Shown piece by piece: positions 52,404 through 61,887 of a stretch of 64,000 nucleotides of DNA. Origin of the DNA: Halosaccharopolyspora lacisalsi (GTDB lineage: Bacteria > Actinomycetota > Actinomycetes > Mycobacteriales > Pseudonocardiaceae); the NCBI RefSeq assembly GCF_014137975.1, contig NZ_JACGWZ010000008.1:242057-306056 (forward strand). The letters run 5' to 3'. Position 1 is the stretch's first letter; every line of letters starts with the position of its first letter. The position numbers were made by a program, and so were the translations under genes. Below the pieces are notes generated by a model, which was not told the DNA's origin, made no database searches, and was given only the letters and a program-made list of their open reading frames with translations.

Positions 52404-52418
52404 TGCTGCAATACAGCA
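52404..52418 (+). promoter_or_regulatory. Inverted repeat before cmtR, possible operator
   Basis: TGCTG-CAATA-CAGCA lies 20 bases upstream of the cmtR start. It is flanked by direct copies of GTACTGTT (about 52389-52396 and 52425-52432). CmtR-type repressors bind imperfect palindromes in this position, so autoregulation is likely. Confidence 0.5.
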
Positions 52419-52438
52419 TTGACTGTACTGTTTGAGCC

Positions 52439-52795
52439 ATGGTGACGTGTGAGACGCGGGAGGACGCGCTGGCCCGCCTGGGGCGCGCCCTGGCCGACCC
52501 GACCCGGTGTCGGATCCTCACGGCGCTGCTGGAGGGCACCCGCTACCCCGGCGGACTGGCCGAACTCCTGGAGCTGAGCCGGTCGAAGGTGTCCAACCAC
52601 CTGGCCTGCCTGCGCGGCTGCGGCCTGGTGGTGGCCACCTACCAGGGCAGGCAGGTCCGCTACGAGCTCGCCGACGCCCACCTGGCCGAGGCGCTGCGCG
52701 AACTGGTCCAGGTCGTGCTGGCCGTCGAACCGACCACGGCCTGCGCCGAGGACCGGCCGGTGGAGACACCCGCCCCGGAAGAGGTGGCGTCATGA
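52439..52795 (+). CDS. cmtR: CmtR-type Cd(II)/Pb(II)-sensing ArsR/SmtB repressor
   Basis: 118 residues, aligning along its length with mycobacterial CmtR: CETREDALARLGRALADPTR, CRILTALLEGTRYPGGLAELL, LSRSKVSNHLACLRGCGLVV, GRQVRYELADAHLAEALREL. The HTH carries the sensing cysteines C-L-R-G-C (Cys57/Cys61 type), and a third Cys in the tail (TTACAEDRP) corresponds to Cys102, all three ligands for Cd(II)/Pb(II). It represses in the absence of metal. Its stop overlaps the start of the CDF transporter (ATGA), so metal induces both. Confidence 0.95.
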   Translation: MVTCETREDALARLGRALADPTRCRILTALLEGTRYPGGLAELLELSRSKVSNHLACLRGCGLVVATYQGRQVRYELADAHLAEALRELVQVVLAVEPTTACAEDRPVETPAPEEVAS

Positions 52796-53559
52796 GCGAG
52801 CCCTCCCGGCCTCGTCAGGCCTCGCCCGAGCACTGCGACGACGACTGCTGCGGACCTCCAGCGCCACCGGCCACCGCGCCGCGGCAACCGAGCGCGCAGC
52901 GCCGGTCGGTGCTGACCCGGCGGGTACGGCTGCTGGTGGCGGCCACGATCAGCTACAACGTCGTCGAGGCGGTCGTGGCGATCACGGCGGGCGCGTTGGC
53001 CTCCTCGACCGCGCTGATCGGGTTCGGCCTGGACTCGGTCATCGAGGTCGCCTCGGCCGCGGCCGTGGCCTGGCAGTTCTCGGCTCGCGAGGCCGCGGAC
53101 CGCCAGGCTCGCGAGCGCACGGCCCTGCGGATCATCGCGGTCTCGTTCTTCGCCCTGGCGACCTACGTGACCGTCGAGGCGATCCGCTCCCTGCTCGGCG
53201 GCGGGGCCGCCGACTCGTCGACGGTGGGCATCGTGCTGGCCGCGCTGTCCCTGCTGATCATGCCTGGTCTGTCCCTGGCCCAGCGGTTCACCGGCCGCCA
53301 ACTGGGCTCGGCCAGCGCGGTGGCCGACTCCAAGCAGACCCTGCTGTGCACCTACCTGTCCGGAGTGCTGCTGGTGGGGCTGCTGCTCAACAGCCTGCTG
53401 GGCTGGTCCTGGGCCGACCCGATCGTGGCCCTGGTCATCGCCGCGGTCGCCGCGAAGGAGGGCCGCGAGGCCTGGCGCGGCGACAACTGCTGCGCCCCAC
53501 CGGCCACGGCCATGGCGGGCCACGAGGACGACGACCGCCGCGACCACGAGGAATCGTGA
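52792..53559 (+). CDS. Cation diffusion facilitator-like transporter
   Basis: 255 residues, six hydrophobic segments. N-terminal tail EHCDDDCCGPPAPP and C-terminal tail DNCCAPPATAMAGHEDDDRRDHEE are rich in Cys, His and Asp, typical of metal-handling tails. The membrane core has SYNVVEAVVAITAGALASST, LIGFGLDSVIEVASAAAV and ADSKQTLLCTYLSGV, where the Asp residues likely form the transport site of the CzcD/CDF family. Coupled with cmtR by an ATGA overlap, so it probably exports Cd(II), Pb(II) or a similar soft metal. In mycobacteria the CmtR partner is a P1B ATPase; here it is a CDF. Confidence 0.88.
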   Translation: MSEPSRPRQASPEHCDDDCCGPPAPPATAPRQPSAQRRSVLTRRVRLLVAATISYNVVEAVVAITAGALASSTALIGFGLDSVIEVASAAAVAWQFSAREAADRQARERTALRIIAVSFFALATYVTVEAIRSLLGGGAADSSTVGIVLAALSLLIMPGLSLAQRFTGRQLGSASAVADSKQTLLCTYLSGVLLVGLLLNSLLGWSWADPIVALVIAAVAAKEGREAWRGDNCCAPPATAMAGHEDDDRRDHEES

Positions 53560-53654
53560 CGCAGCGGACGAAGCGAACCTGCAGCCGAACGCACGATCAG
53601 CGCAGCGAGACACTCCCCACATCGTGGGTGCCGTGGGGTGCTCACACAGGAGGG

Positions 53655-53691
53655 GCACAAAAAGGAGGCCCCCACCGCGGTGGGGGCCTCC
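53655..53691 (-). terminator. Terminator of tRNA-Leu
   Basis: A perfect 28-base palindrome at 53664-53691 (13-bp arms GGAGGCCCCCACC, GC loop) is followed on the minus strand by UUUUU, so it ends the tRNA-Leu transcript. It may also serve the convergent CDF gene. Confidence 0.9.
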
Positions 53692-53732
53692 CTGTGCTCG
53701 ATCACACAGGAGCCGACTTACTCGACTCCGAG

Positions 53733-53815
53733 TGGGCGAGGGGGGACTTGAACCCCCACGTCCTTCCGGACACACGGACCTGAACCGTGCGCGTCTGCCA
53801 TTCCGCCACTCGCCC
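53733..53815 (-). tRNA. tRNA-Leu (anticodon CAG)
   Basis: Read on the minus strand: acceptor GGGCGAG pairs with CTCGCCC and A is the discriminator. The anticodon arm CACGGTTCAGGTCCGTG carries CAG (positions 53780-53782). A long variable arm (TGTCCGGAAGGACG) identifies the leucine class, and the T-arm is GGTTCAAGTCC. Mycobacteria also have a tRNA-Leu next to fhaA. CCA is not encoded. Confidence 0.96.
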
Positions 53816-54048
53816 GTGGCTTCCGGTGTGAACCCTACCCTGCTCGGATCTGGCCCTCGACACCGGGTCGCTCACCGCCTCGTCGAGGCCGTCCGCGAGC
53901 TCCGCCGCCGAACCGGACGAGAAAACTTTAGCACGGGCTCACGAGGTGATTTTCCGGGGGGAGGGGGCCTGTTGGGAACTGGGCGGTGTCACGGTCCGTT
54001 GACCCAGATACGATGGGTCGAGGAGTCGTACGTGTGGAGGGGATTGCC

Positions 54049-55473
54049 GTGGGCCTCGTGCAGCGTTTCGAGCGCCAGCTCGAAGGCATCGTCGGTAATA
54101 GCTTCGCGCGCGTTTTCGGTGGCAAGGTCGTGCCGCAGGAGGTTGCCCAATCCCTGCAGCGCGAAGCCGAGTTGCAGGTGCGGGAATTGGCCGGGGGGCG
54201 GCTGCTCGCCTGCAACCACTACGTGGTGCAACTCAGCCCCACCGATCACGACCGGCTCGCCGGGGAGGAGGAGCAACGGGTGACCGACCTCCTCGCCGAC
54301 TGCGTGCAGGAGCATCTCACCGAACAGGGGTGGGAAACATATGGTGACGTCGTAGTCTCCCTGGAGCGCTCTGAGACGCTGCACACGGGACAGTTTCGAA
54401 TCAGATCGTCCGTCGACCCCGACGCAAGCCGACGGCCGGCAACACCTCGTATCGCAGGAGACCGACCCATGAGCCAGCCACCAGGCCACTACCCCCAGGG
54501 GGACCCTTACGGTCAGGGCCAGTACGGGTATGACCAGGGCTACGGCCAAGGCCAGTACGGGCAAGACCCCAACTACGGATACGGGCAGCCCGGCTACGAC
54601 CCCTACGCCCAGCAGCCCCCGGGCTACGGCCAGCCTCAGCCGGGGTACGGGCAGCAGCCCGGCTACGACCAGGGCTACGGCCAGCCCCCGGGCTACGACC
54701 CCTACGCCCAGCAGCCCCCGGGCTACGGCCAGCCTCAGCCGGGGTACGGACAGCCCCAACCTGGTGGTGGCTACCCGCAGTCCGCGCCGGGCGGATTCCC
54801 CGACCAGGGCTACGGCCAGCCCCAGCCGGGGTACGGGCAGCAGCCCGGCTACGACCAGGGCTACGGCCAGCCCCCGGGCTACGACCCCTACGGCCAGCCT
54901 CCCGGCTACGGCCAGCCCCAACCCGGCGGCGGCTACCCGCAGTCCGCGCCGGGCGGATTCCCCGACCAGGGCTACGGCCAACCCCAGCCGCCGGCCGGCT
55001 ACGCCCAGCCCCCGGGCTACGACCCCTACGGCCAGCCTCCCGGCTACGGCCAGCCCCAACCCGGCGGCGGCTACCCGCAGTCCGCGCCGGGCGGATTCCC
55101 CGACCAGGGCTACGCCCCGCCACCCGGCGGCGGTTACCCGCAGTCCGCACCGGGCGGCTACCCGGAGGCCATGCCACCGCGCCAGCTCACCGCCACGCTG
55201 CAGCTCGACGACGGTTCGAACCGTTCGTACACGCTGCAGCAGGGCAGCAACGTGGTCGGGCGCGGTCAGGAGGGTCAGTTCCGACTGCCCGACACCGGTG
55301 TTTCCCGCAAGCACATCGAGATCCAGTGGGACGGTCAGGCCGCGATGCTCGCCGACCTCGGATCGACGAACGGCACCACGGTCAACGGCACTCCGGTCCA
55401 GACTTGGCAACTGGCGGACGGCGACGTCATCCGCGTCGGCCACTCCTCCCTGGTCTTCCGCAGCCAGGGCTGA
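54049..55473 (+). CDS. fhaA: FhaA: FHA-domain protein with DUF3662 and a long Pro/Gly/Gln/Tyr repeat
   Basis: 474 residues from the GTG at 54049 ([13 protein letters not shown]), preceded by GGAGGGG. Residues 1-125 are the DUF3662 domain ([38 protein letters not shown]). Residues about 140-385 are a low-complexity tract with tandem copies of [24 protein letters not shown] and similar units. The FHA domain (about 390-472) includes [20 protein letters not shown], with GR, SRKH and GSTNGT phosphothreonine-binding residues. FhaA recognises kinase substrates and regulates peptidoglycan synthesis. First gene of the kinase/shape operon, 233 bases after tRNA-Leu. Confidence 0.95.
   Translation: MGLVQRFERQLEGIVGNSFARVFGGKVVPQEVAQSLQREAELQVRELAGGRLLACNHYVVQLSPTDHDRLAGEEEQRVTDLLADCVQEHLTEQGWETYGDVVVSLERSETLHTGQFRIRSSVDPDASRRPATPRIAGDRPMSQPPGHYPQGDPYGQGQYGYDQGYGQGQYGQDPNYGYGQPGYDPYAQQPPGYGQPQPGYGQQPGYDQGYGQPPGYDPYAQQPPGYGQPQPGYGQPQPGGGYPQSAPGGFPDQGYGQPQPGYGQQPGYDQGYGQPPGYDPYGQPPGYGQPQPGGGYPQSAPGGFPDQGYGQPQPPAGYAQPPGYDPYGQPPGYGQPQPGGGYPQSAPGGFPDQGYAPPPGGGYPQSAPGGYPEAMPPRQLTATLQLDDGSNRSYTLQQGSNVVGRGQEGQFRLPDTGVSRKHIEIQWDGQAAMLADLGSTNGTTVNGTPVQTWQLADGDVIRVGHSSLVFRSQG
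54500..55160 (+). repeat. Tandem-repeat tract inside fhaA
   Basis: Units encoding [20 protein letters not shown] and [19 protein letters not shown] recur about four to five times with near-identical codons, including long blocks such as CAGTCCGCGCCGGGCGGATT. The coding frame is preserved across all units, so copy number may differ between strains. Confidence 0.85.
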
Positions 55474-55514
55474 GCAGAGCCGTATCCGACGACAGGCAGG
55501 AGCGTTCACAACAA

Positions 55515-56003
55515 GTGTCCGAGCTGGTGATTCAGCTGGCCAGAGCAGGGTTCCTCGCCCTGCTCTGGTTGTTCGTGCTGGCCGCGCTTCGCGTGGTGCG
55601 TTCCGACCTGCACTCGGCTTCGGGACTGCGCGCCCCCGGCATCGGTGTGTCCGTTCCGGGGGCTGGAAAGAACAAGAAAACCCCGAGTAAGCAGCCCAAG
55701 AGCAAGACCAAGTCACCACGACAACTCGTGGTGACGCACGGCGCGCTCGCGGGCACGCGCATCTCGTTGGACGGCATGCCGATCTCACTCGGTCGTGCCG
55801 ACGACTCCACGCTGGTGCTCGATGACGACTACGCATCGACCCGGCACGCGAGATTGGCACTCCGGGGCACGGATTGGTACGTGGAGGACCTAGGCTCCAC
55901 GAACGGCACATACCTCGATCGGACGAAGGTCACGGGATCGACCAAGGTCCCGCTCGGCGTTCCGATCAGAATCGGCAAGACGGTGATCGAGCTGCGCTCA
56001 TGA
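55515..56003 (+). CDS. fhaB: FhaB/FipA: membrane-linked FHA protein
   Basis: 162 residues from the GTG at 55515. An N-terminal membrane helix (LVIQLARAGFLALLWLFVLAALRVV) precedes a basic linker (KNKKTPSKQPKSKTKS) and a C-terminal FHA domain: ISLGRADDSTLVLDDDYASTRHARL, LGSTNGTYLDR. The phosphothreonine-binding residues GR, TRHA and STNGT are intact. In mycobacteria FipA is a PknA/PknB substrate linking FtsZ and FtsQ at the septum. It is the second gene in the operon; its stop overlaps the start of pstP (ATGA). Confidence 0.94.
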   Translation: MSELVIQLARAGFLALLWLFVLAALRVVRSDLHSASGLRAPGIGVSVPGAGKNKKTPSKQPKSKTKSPRQLVVTHGALAGTRISLDGMPISLGRADDSTLVLDDDYASTRHARLALRGTDWYVEDLGSTNGTYLDRTKVTGSTKVPLGVPIRIGKTVIELRS

Positions 56004-57472
56004 CCCTCGTCCTTCACTACGCTGCCCGCAGCGACCGCGGCCTGGTTCGTTCCAACAACCAGGACTCGGTCTATGCCGGCCCACGACTCCTCGCCCTCGC
56101 GGACGGCATGGGTGGCCATGCCGCCGGCGAGGTCGCCAGCAAGGTCGTCATCGCGGCACTGGCGCCGCTGGACGACGACGAACCCGGCGACGACCTGCTC
56201 GGGGACCTTCGCGATGCGATGGTCTCCGGGAACAGTGCCATTTCCGACCTGGTCGCCAGCGACCCCGAGCTGGACGGGATGGGCACCACGCTGACGGCCG
56301 TGCTCTTCGCCGGCAGCAGGCTGGGGCTGGTCCACGTCGGCGACTCCCGGGCCTACATGGTCCGCGACGGCGAGCTTTCCCAGATAACCCACGACGACAC
56401 CTTCGTCCAGTCGCTGATCGACGAAGGCCGGATCACCGAGGAGGAGGCCGCCAACCACCCGCAGCGCTCGCTGCTGCTGCGGGCGCTGACCGGCCACGAG
56501 ATCGAACCGAGCCTGACCGTGCGCGAGGCCAGGGCCGGGGATCGCTACCTGCTGTGCTCGGACGGCCTGTCCAGCGTGGTCAGCGAGGAGACCATCGCCG
56601 AGGCGCTGCGGATCTCCGATCCGCAGCAGTGCGCCGACCGGATGATCGAGCTGGCCCTCAAGGGAGGCGGTCCGGACAACGTCACCGTGATCGTGGCCGA
56701 CGTGGTCGACGTCGAGTTCGGCAACGACGCACCGATCGTGGGTGGCGCCGCCGGATTCGGCGACGAGGACCCGCAACCGGACTCCGCGGCGGCGCGGGCT
56801 TCGGCGGCCACGATGCCCGCGCGGCAGCAGCCGCAGTGGCTGGAGGAGTCCCCTCCGCCCGATCCACCACCCCGCAAGCGGCGATGGTTACGGTCGCTGC
56901 TGGTCACCGGCGGGATCCTCGTCGTGCTGGCCGGTATGGTGTTCGCGGGGCGCTGGTGGGTGTTCAACCAGTACTTCATCGGCGTCAACCGAGCCGACGA
57001 AGTCGTGATCTTCCAAGGTGTGCAGGGCAGCATGTTGGGGATTTCGCTGCACCGACAGGTCGAGAAGTCGTGCCCACCCGGCGCGGCGGAGAGCTGCAGG
57101 CCGATCGGCATCAAGGACCTCAAGCAGGCCCAGCGTCCCGACGTGCGCAACGGGAACATTCCGGTGAACGGCCTCGACAACGCCAGGGAGGCGATCCGCA
57201 ACCTGCGGATGCGGGCGCTGCTGCCGGAGTGCGAGAAGTCGGATCCCCCGCCGTCGGACCAGCCGCCGCAGCCGCCGAACTCCTCGGGGCAGCCGAACCC
57301 GCCCACCGACCCGAACAAGCCCGGGCCGCCGACCGCATCGGGGCAGCCACCGAACGCGCCGGGGGCGACCGACACCACCCCACCGAGCTCCTCCTCGACG
57401 GTGGTCGGTAGCGCCACCCCGTTGGAGACCGCTACGCAGACACCGGGTGTGACCTGCCGGACGGTGAGCTGA
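56000..57472 (+). CDS. pstP: PP2C-type Ser/Thr phosphatase PstP
   Basis: 490 residues. The PP2C domain (1-240) has RSDRGLVRSNNQDSVYAG, LALADGMGGHAAGEVAS with the Mn-binding Asp residues, GMGTTLTAVLF, VGDSRAYMVRDGELSQIT, HDDTFVQSLIDEG and SDGLSSVV, GPDNVTVIV. A Pro-rich linker, one membrane helix near 298-316 (LLVTGGILVVLAGMVFAG), and an extracytoplasmic C-terminal part with three or four Cys and a Pro/Asn/Gly-rich tail follow. It dephosphorylates PknA/PknB and their targets. ATGA overlap with fhaB; TGATG overlap with rodA. Confidence 0.96.
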   Translation: MTLVLHYAARSDRGLVRSNNQDSVYAGPRLLALADGMGGHAAGEVASKVVIAALAPLDDDEPGDDLLGDLRDAMVSGNSAISDLVASDPELDGMGTTLTAVLFAGSRLGLVHVGDSRAYMVRDGELSQITHDDTFVQSLIDEGRITEEEAANHPQRSLLLRALTGHEIEPSLTVREARAGDRYLLCSDGLSSVVSEETIAEALRISDPQQCADRMIELALKGGGPDNVTVIVADVVDVEFGNDAPIVGGAAGFGDEDPQPDSAAARASAATMPARQQPQWLEESPPPDPPPRKRRWLRSLLVTGGILVVLAGMVFAGRWWVFNQYFIGVNRADEVVIFQGVQGSMLGISLHRQVEKSCPPGAAESCRPIGIKDLKQAQRPDVRNGNIPVNGLDNAREAIRNLRMRALLPECEKSDPPPSDQPPQPPNSSGQPNPPTDPNKPGPPTASGQPPNAPGATDTTPPSSSSTVVGSATPLETATQTPGVTCRTVS

Positions 57473-58905
57473 TGTCACAACCGGCGACCGGAACCGAGAC
57501 GCCCTCCGGCGACTCCGAGGCGACCCCCCGGGCTCGCCGGAGCAACGAGCTGATCATGCTCGTCTTCGCCACCGTCATCGTCACGGCGGCGCTGGTCATG
57601 GTGGAGGTCAGCCAACAAACGCGGCTCACGCCACAGATCCTCTACTACGGTGGGGCGTTCCTGGGGCTGTTCGCCGCGGCGCACTTCGCGGTGCGCCGGT
57701 GGGCGCCGTACTCGGATCCGCTGATCCTGCCGTTGGTCGCGCTGATCAACGGGCTCGGCCTGGTCATCATCCACCGGGTGGATCTCGGAAACATCAAGGA
57801 CCCTCCGTACGGCTGGTCGGGCCCCGCCGCACCCTCGCAGGTCTTCTACACCGCGCTGGCCCTCGTGCTGTTCGCGCTGGTGCTGAAGTTCGTCAGCGAT
57901 CACAGGACGCTGGCGATGTACAGCTACATCTGCGGTCTGGTCGGGCTGGTGGCCCTGGCACTGCCCGCGATCCTGCCCGGATTCATCGCACCGACCATCA
58001 ACGGCGCGAAGCTGTGGCTGAGGGTGGGGCCGCTGTCCATCCAGCCCGCGGAACCGGCCAAGATCCTGTTGATGATCTTCTTCGCGGCCTTCCTGGTGTC
58101 CAAGCGCGAGCTGTTCACCACGGCGGGCCGGCGATTCCTCGGCATCGACTTCCCGCGCGCCCGCGACCTCGCCCCGGTACTGGTGGCCTGGGCGCTGTCG
58201 ATCGGCATCGTGGTGCTCGAACGCGACCTGGGTACCTCGCTGCTGTTCTTCGGCATCGTGCTCGTCATGATCTACATCGCGACAGAGCGCGCGATCTGGA
58301 TCGGCATCGGCCTGTCGCTGTTCGCGGGCGGGTGCGTGCTCGCCTACTCGATATTCGGGCACGTCCAGGAGCGCGTGGACTCCTGGCTGAACCCGCTGAC
58401 CAGCGGTAGCGGTGGCCAGCTGCGCAGTGCGCTGTTCGGACTGGCCAGCGGCGGCATCGGTGGGACCGGACTCGGCCAAGGGAGTCCGACACTGGTGCCC
58501 TACGCCGCCACCGACTTCATCCTCACCAGCTTCGGTGAGGAACTGGGGCTGATCGGCCTGATGGCCCTCTTCCTGCTCTACCTGCTGCTGGTGATGCGGG
58601 GACTGCGCAGCGCGCTGGCGGTGCGGGACTCCTTCGGCAAGCTGCTCGGCGGCGGTCTGTCCTTCGCGCTGCTGCTGCAGCTGTTCGTCATCGCCGGTGG
58701 AGTCACCGGGCTCATTCCGTTGACCGGGCTGGTCACACCGTTCATGGCCGCGGGGGGTTCCTCACTGCTGGCCAACTACATCCTGATCGCCCTGCTGCTG
58801 CGGATCTCCGACGCGGCACGTCGCCCGCAGACACCGAGCAAGCCGAAACCGAAGCAGGCCCCCATCGCCGAAGCACATACCGAACTGGTGGAGCGTCCCC
58901 GATGA
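57472..58905 (+). CDS. rodA: RodA/FtsW-type SEDS glycosyltransferase
   Basis: 477 residues with about ten membrane segments. SEDS hallmarks: GLVIIHRVDLG, GAKLWLRVGPLSIQPAEPAKIL, FARDLAPVLVAWAL-like, LERDLGTSLLFFGIVLVMIYIA, and the C-terminal GLGQGSPTLVPYAATDFILTSF with GEELGLIG. This polymerises lipid II together with its partner PBP. Here that partner is the next gene, pbpA, which overlaps by four bases. A cytoplasmic tail of about 25 residues follows (RPQTPSKPKPKQAP). Confidence 0.95.
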   Translation: MSQPATGTETPSGDSEATPRARRSNELIMLVFATVIVTAALVMVEVSQQTRLTPQILYYGGAFLGLFAAAHFAVRRWAPYSDPLILPLVALINGLGLVIIHRVDLGNIKDPPYGWSGPAAPSQVFYTALALVLFALVLKFVSDHRTLAMYSYICGLVGLVALALPAILPGFIAPTINGAKLWLRVGPLSIQPAEPAKILLMIFFAAFLVSKRELFTTAGRRFLGIDFPRARDLAPVLVAWALSIGIVVLERDLGTSLLFFGIVLVMIYIATERAIWIGIGLSLFAGGCVLAYSIFGHVQERVDSWLNPLTSGSGGQLRSALFGLASGGIGGTGLGQGSPTLVPYAATDFILTSFGEELGLIGLMALFLLYLLLVMRGLRSALAVRDSFGKLLGGGLSFALLLQLFVIAGGVTGLIPLTGLVTPFMAAGGSSLLANYILIALLLRISDAARRPQTPSKPKPKQAPIAEAHTELVERPR

Positions 58906-60365
58906 ACAAGCCGCTGCGGCGGGTCGCCACGGCCATGATGGCCATGGTCGTGTTGCTGATCGGCAACGTCACCTACATGCAGGTGGTCCGCGCCGACGAA
59001 CTGGCCAACCACGCGAATAACAAGCGGGCGCTCTACGATCGCTACGCCACCGAACGCGGGCAGATCATCGCGGGCGGCCAGTCGCTGGCCAGTTCCGTGC
59101 CGACCAACGACAACCTCAAGTACCTGCGCACCTACTCGAACGGCCCGGCCTACGCGCCGATCACGGGGTACTACTCGTGGGCTTACGGCAGGACCGGGTT
59201 GGAAAGCGCCAAGAACGAGGTGCTCAACGGCAATGCCGGCTCGATGGCCTTCAGCAGGCTCTCGGAAATGTTCACGAGCGGTGACAAGCAGGGCGGCAAC
59301 GTCCAGACGACGATCAACCCGGCCATGCAGCGGGTCGCCTACCAGCAGCTGACCAGCAAGGGCTACCAAGGCTCGGTGGTCGCGCTGAACCCGCAGAACG
59401 GCGACATCCTGGCGATGGCCAACGCGCCGTCCTACGACCCGAACCGGCTGACCAGTCACAGTTACGACGAGCAGCAGGAAGCTTCGAAGGACCTCAACAA
59501 CGACGCTCACAACCCGAGGCTCAACCGGGCGATCTCCAACGTCTACCCGCCCGGCTCCATCTTCAAGCTGATCACGGCGTCCGCCGCGCTGGAGACCGGC
59601 AAGTACAACTACAACACCCAGGTCACGGCCGAGGCATCCATCCCGCTGCCGAAGACCACGAGCGCGACCCTGCCCAACTACGGCAACAACACGTGCGGCA
59701 CCCTGCCCACCGCGCCGCTCTGGGAGGCGATGGCGCGTTCGTGCAACACGGCCTTCGCCGAGATCGCCGGGGACGTCGGCGAGCAGAAGCTGCGGGAGAC
59801 CGCGCAGAGCTTCGGCTTCGGCAAGGAGCTCGACATCCCGATGAGCGTCGAGAAGTCCTCACTCGGCCCGATCGAGGGAGTACCCCAGCTCTACCAGACC
59901 GGCATCGGCCAGCGCGACGTGCGAGTTACCCCGATGCAGAGCGCGATGATGGCCGCCGCGATCGCCAACGACGGCTCGCTCATGAAACCGCATCTGGTCA
60001 AGAGCACCACGGCGCCGGACAGGTCGGTTCTGGAGACGACCCAACCGCAGGAGATGAGCCGACCGATCTCGCCGCAGCACGCCAACACCATCACGAAGAT
60101 GATGGTCCAGTCCGAGAAGCGCTCCAGCAGCGGCGGCAAGATCTCCGACGTCCAGATCGCTTCCAAGACCGGAACCGCCCAGCACGGCAGCGGCTCCGAC
60201 CCGCACGGCTGGTACGTGGCCTTCGCCCCCCAGGAGAACCCGAAGATCGCCGTCGCCGTGATCGTGGAGGACGGCGGCAACCTGGGCGCCTCCGCCACCG
60301 GCGGGAAGATCGCCGGCCCCATCGGCCGCTCCGTCATCCGAGCCGGCCTGCAGGGGGGTGGCTGA
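58902..60365 (+). CDS. pbpA: Class B penicillin-binding protein PbpA
   Basis: 487 residues. A single N-terminal helix (VATAMMAMVVLLIGNVTYMQVV), a dimerisation region with DRYATERGQIIAGGQSLASS, and the transpeptidase domain. Active-site motifs are SxxK in VYPPGSIFKLITASAALETG (Ser near 220), SxN in ARSCNTAFAEIAG (near 278) and KTG in IASKTGTAQHG (near 422). It cross-links septal or elongation peptidoglycan and is a PknB substrate in mycobacteria. It overlaps rodA by four bases and pknA follows three bases after its stop. Confidence 0.96.
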   Translation: MNKPLRRVATAMMAMVVLLIGNVTYMQVVRADELANHANNKRALYDRYATERGQIIAGGQSLASSVPTNDNLKYLRTYSNGPAYAPITGYYSWAYGRTGLESAKNEVLNGNAGSMAFSRLSEMFTSGDKQGGNVQTTINPAMQRVAYQQLTSKGYQGSVVALNPQNGDILAMANAPSYDPNRLTSHSYDEQQEASKDLNNDAHNPRLNRAISNVYPPGSIFKLITASAALETGKYNYNTQVTAEASIPLPKTTSATLPNYGNNTCGTLPTAPLWEAMARSCNTAFAEIAGDVGEQKLRETAQSFGFGKELDIPMSVEKSSLGPIEGVPQLYQTGIGQRDVRVTPMQSAMMAAAIANDGSLMKPHLVKSTTAPDRSVLETTQPQEMSRPISPQHANTITKMMVQSEKRSSSGGKISDVQIASKTGTAQHGSGSDPHGWYVAFAPQENPKIAVAVIVEDGGNLGASATGGKIAGPIGRSVIRAGLQGGG

Positions 60366-60368
60366 CAG

Positions 60369-61850
60369 GTGCTGACCTCCGGCCAACTTCTCGCCGAGCG
60401 CTACCGTCTCGACCGGCGCATCGCCGTCGGCGGTATGGGCGAGGTGTGGCAGGCCGTCGACGTCCGGCTGGACCGCAGCGTGGCGGTCAAGGTGCTCAAG
60501 CCGGAGCTGTGCGGGGACGCCGAGTTCCTGCACCGCTTCCGCACCGAAGCCCGCACGACCGCCTCGCTGAACCACCCCGGTATCGCCGCCGTGCACGACT
60601 ACGGCGAGACCGCGTCGATCCCGGACGGCCCGGAGGACACCGCCTACCTGGTCATGGAGCTCGTCGAGGGTGAGCCACTGGCGGCCATCCTCGCGCGGGA
60701 GGGCCGGATCACCACCGAGCACACCATGGAGATGCTGGAGCAGGCGGGCAACGCGCTGCAGGCCGCCCACGAGCGCGGCCTCGTGCACCGCGACGTCAAG
60801 CCCGGCAACATCATGGTCGGCCCGACCGGAACGGTGAAACTCACCGACTTCGGCATCGCCAAGGCGGCCGACGCCGCCCCGGTCACCCGTTCCGGGATGG
60901 TGATGGGCACCGCCCACTACATCGCCCCGGAACAGGCCCTCGGCAGCGAGGCCACCCCCTCCAGCGACGTGTACTCGCTGGCCGTGGTCGGTTACGAGTG
61001 CCTCAGGGGGCACCGGCCCTTCCTGTCCGAGAACGCGGTGACCGTGGCCATGATGCACATCCGCGAGATCGCGGCACCGCTGCCACCGGACGTGGCGCCG
61101 GGAGCGCGCGCCGTGATCGAGGCGACTTTGGTCAAGGACCCACGTCGCCGCTACGCCGGGGGCGGCGAGTTCGCCAACGCGGTGGCCAGCGTCCGCGCAG
61201 GTCTGCCACTTCCGACACCGGCGGCGTTGGCGGTGCCCCAACAGCACTTTCAACAGCGCCCGGTGCCGCAACCGGTACAGCCCCCGGTGCAGCAACCACC
61301 GCCGTCCCAGCAGTTTCCCGCCAGCGCGGCCGCTACCGGGGTGAACCCGCTGCCCACCCCCGCCCCACCGGGCCAACCCACCACCCAACCGCCCGGCGCC
61401 GTACCACCCCAGAACTCCGTACGGCACCAGAATCCGCCGGGCCCGGCACCACCGCCGGGGCAGCCGGTCTCCGCGGGCAGAGCCGGACTGTGGGTCCTGC
61501 TGGCCGTGGTCGTGGTGGTCGTGCTGGTCATCGTCGGATTCGCCGTGGCCATCACGTACCCCCGCAGCAGTCCGGCACCGGGGCCGGCCGCCTCGAAACC
61601 CGCACACCTCACCACTGCCCGGCAGGGCGACACTGTGAGATTCCTCGGTCTGGATTCCACGTATCGTCTGAGTCAGAATGCGCTACGGCATCCTGGTAGT
61701 GCCGGGGAGAACAGTCACAGTGCCCGCGAGGGGCACCGTACGTGCCGTAGCACGCCGACCACCGAACGTATCGCGACGAAGTCGCCGGGAACCGCGTACC
61801 GCGCCCTTGTCCCCGGGACATCGGCTGTCACGGACCGCGGGTCGGCATGA
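60369..61850 (+). CDS. pknA: Ser/Thr protein kinase PknA
   Basis: 493 residues from a GTG. The kinase domain (about 10-280) has [24 protein letters not shown] (catalytic Lys), [38 protein letters not shown], and [17 protein letters not shown] Pro/Gln-rich linker, then one membrane helix near 372-395 ([19 protein letters not shown]). The tail of about 95 residues after the helix is low in complexity and reads unlike known PknA ends, so it may be partly spurious. It controls cell shape and division together with PknB. Confidence 0.94.
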   Translation: MLTSGQLLAERYRLDRRIAVGGMGEVWQAVDVRLDRSVAVKVLKPELCGDAEFLHRFRTEARTTASLNHPGIAAVHDYGETASIPDGPEDTAYLVMELVEGEPLAAILAREGRITTEHTMEMLEQAGNALQAAHERGLVHRDVKPGNIMVGPTGTVKLTDFGIAKAADAAPVTRSGMVMGTAHYIAPEQALGSEATPSSDVYSLAVVGYECLRGHRPFLSENAVTVAMMHIREIAAPLPPDVAPGARAVIEATLVKDPRRRYAGGGEFANAVASVRAGLPLPTPAALAVPQQHFQQRPVPQPVQPPVQQPPPSQQFPASAAATGVNPLPTPAPPGQPTTQPPGAVPPQNSVRHQNPPGPAPPPGQPVSAGRAGLWVLLAVVVVVVLVIVGFAVAITYPRSSPAPGPAASKPAHLTTARQGDTVRFLGLDSTYRLSQNALRHPGSAGENSHSAREGHRTCRSTPTTERIATKSPGTAYRALVPGTSAVTDRGSA

Positions 61851-61887
61851 TGGCACCACCGTGGACAAGGATCGGGACTACGCAGCG

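Noticed and set aside
54500..55160. CRISPR array suspicion because of regular repeats
   Set aside because: The repeats are in frame within fhaA, have no spacers of constant size, and no cas genes are present.
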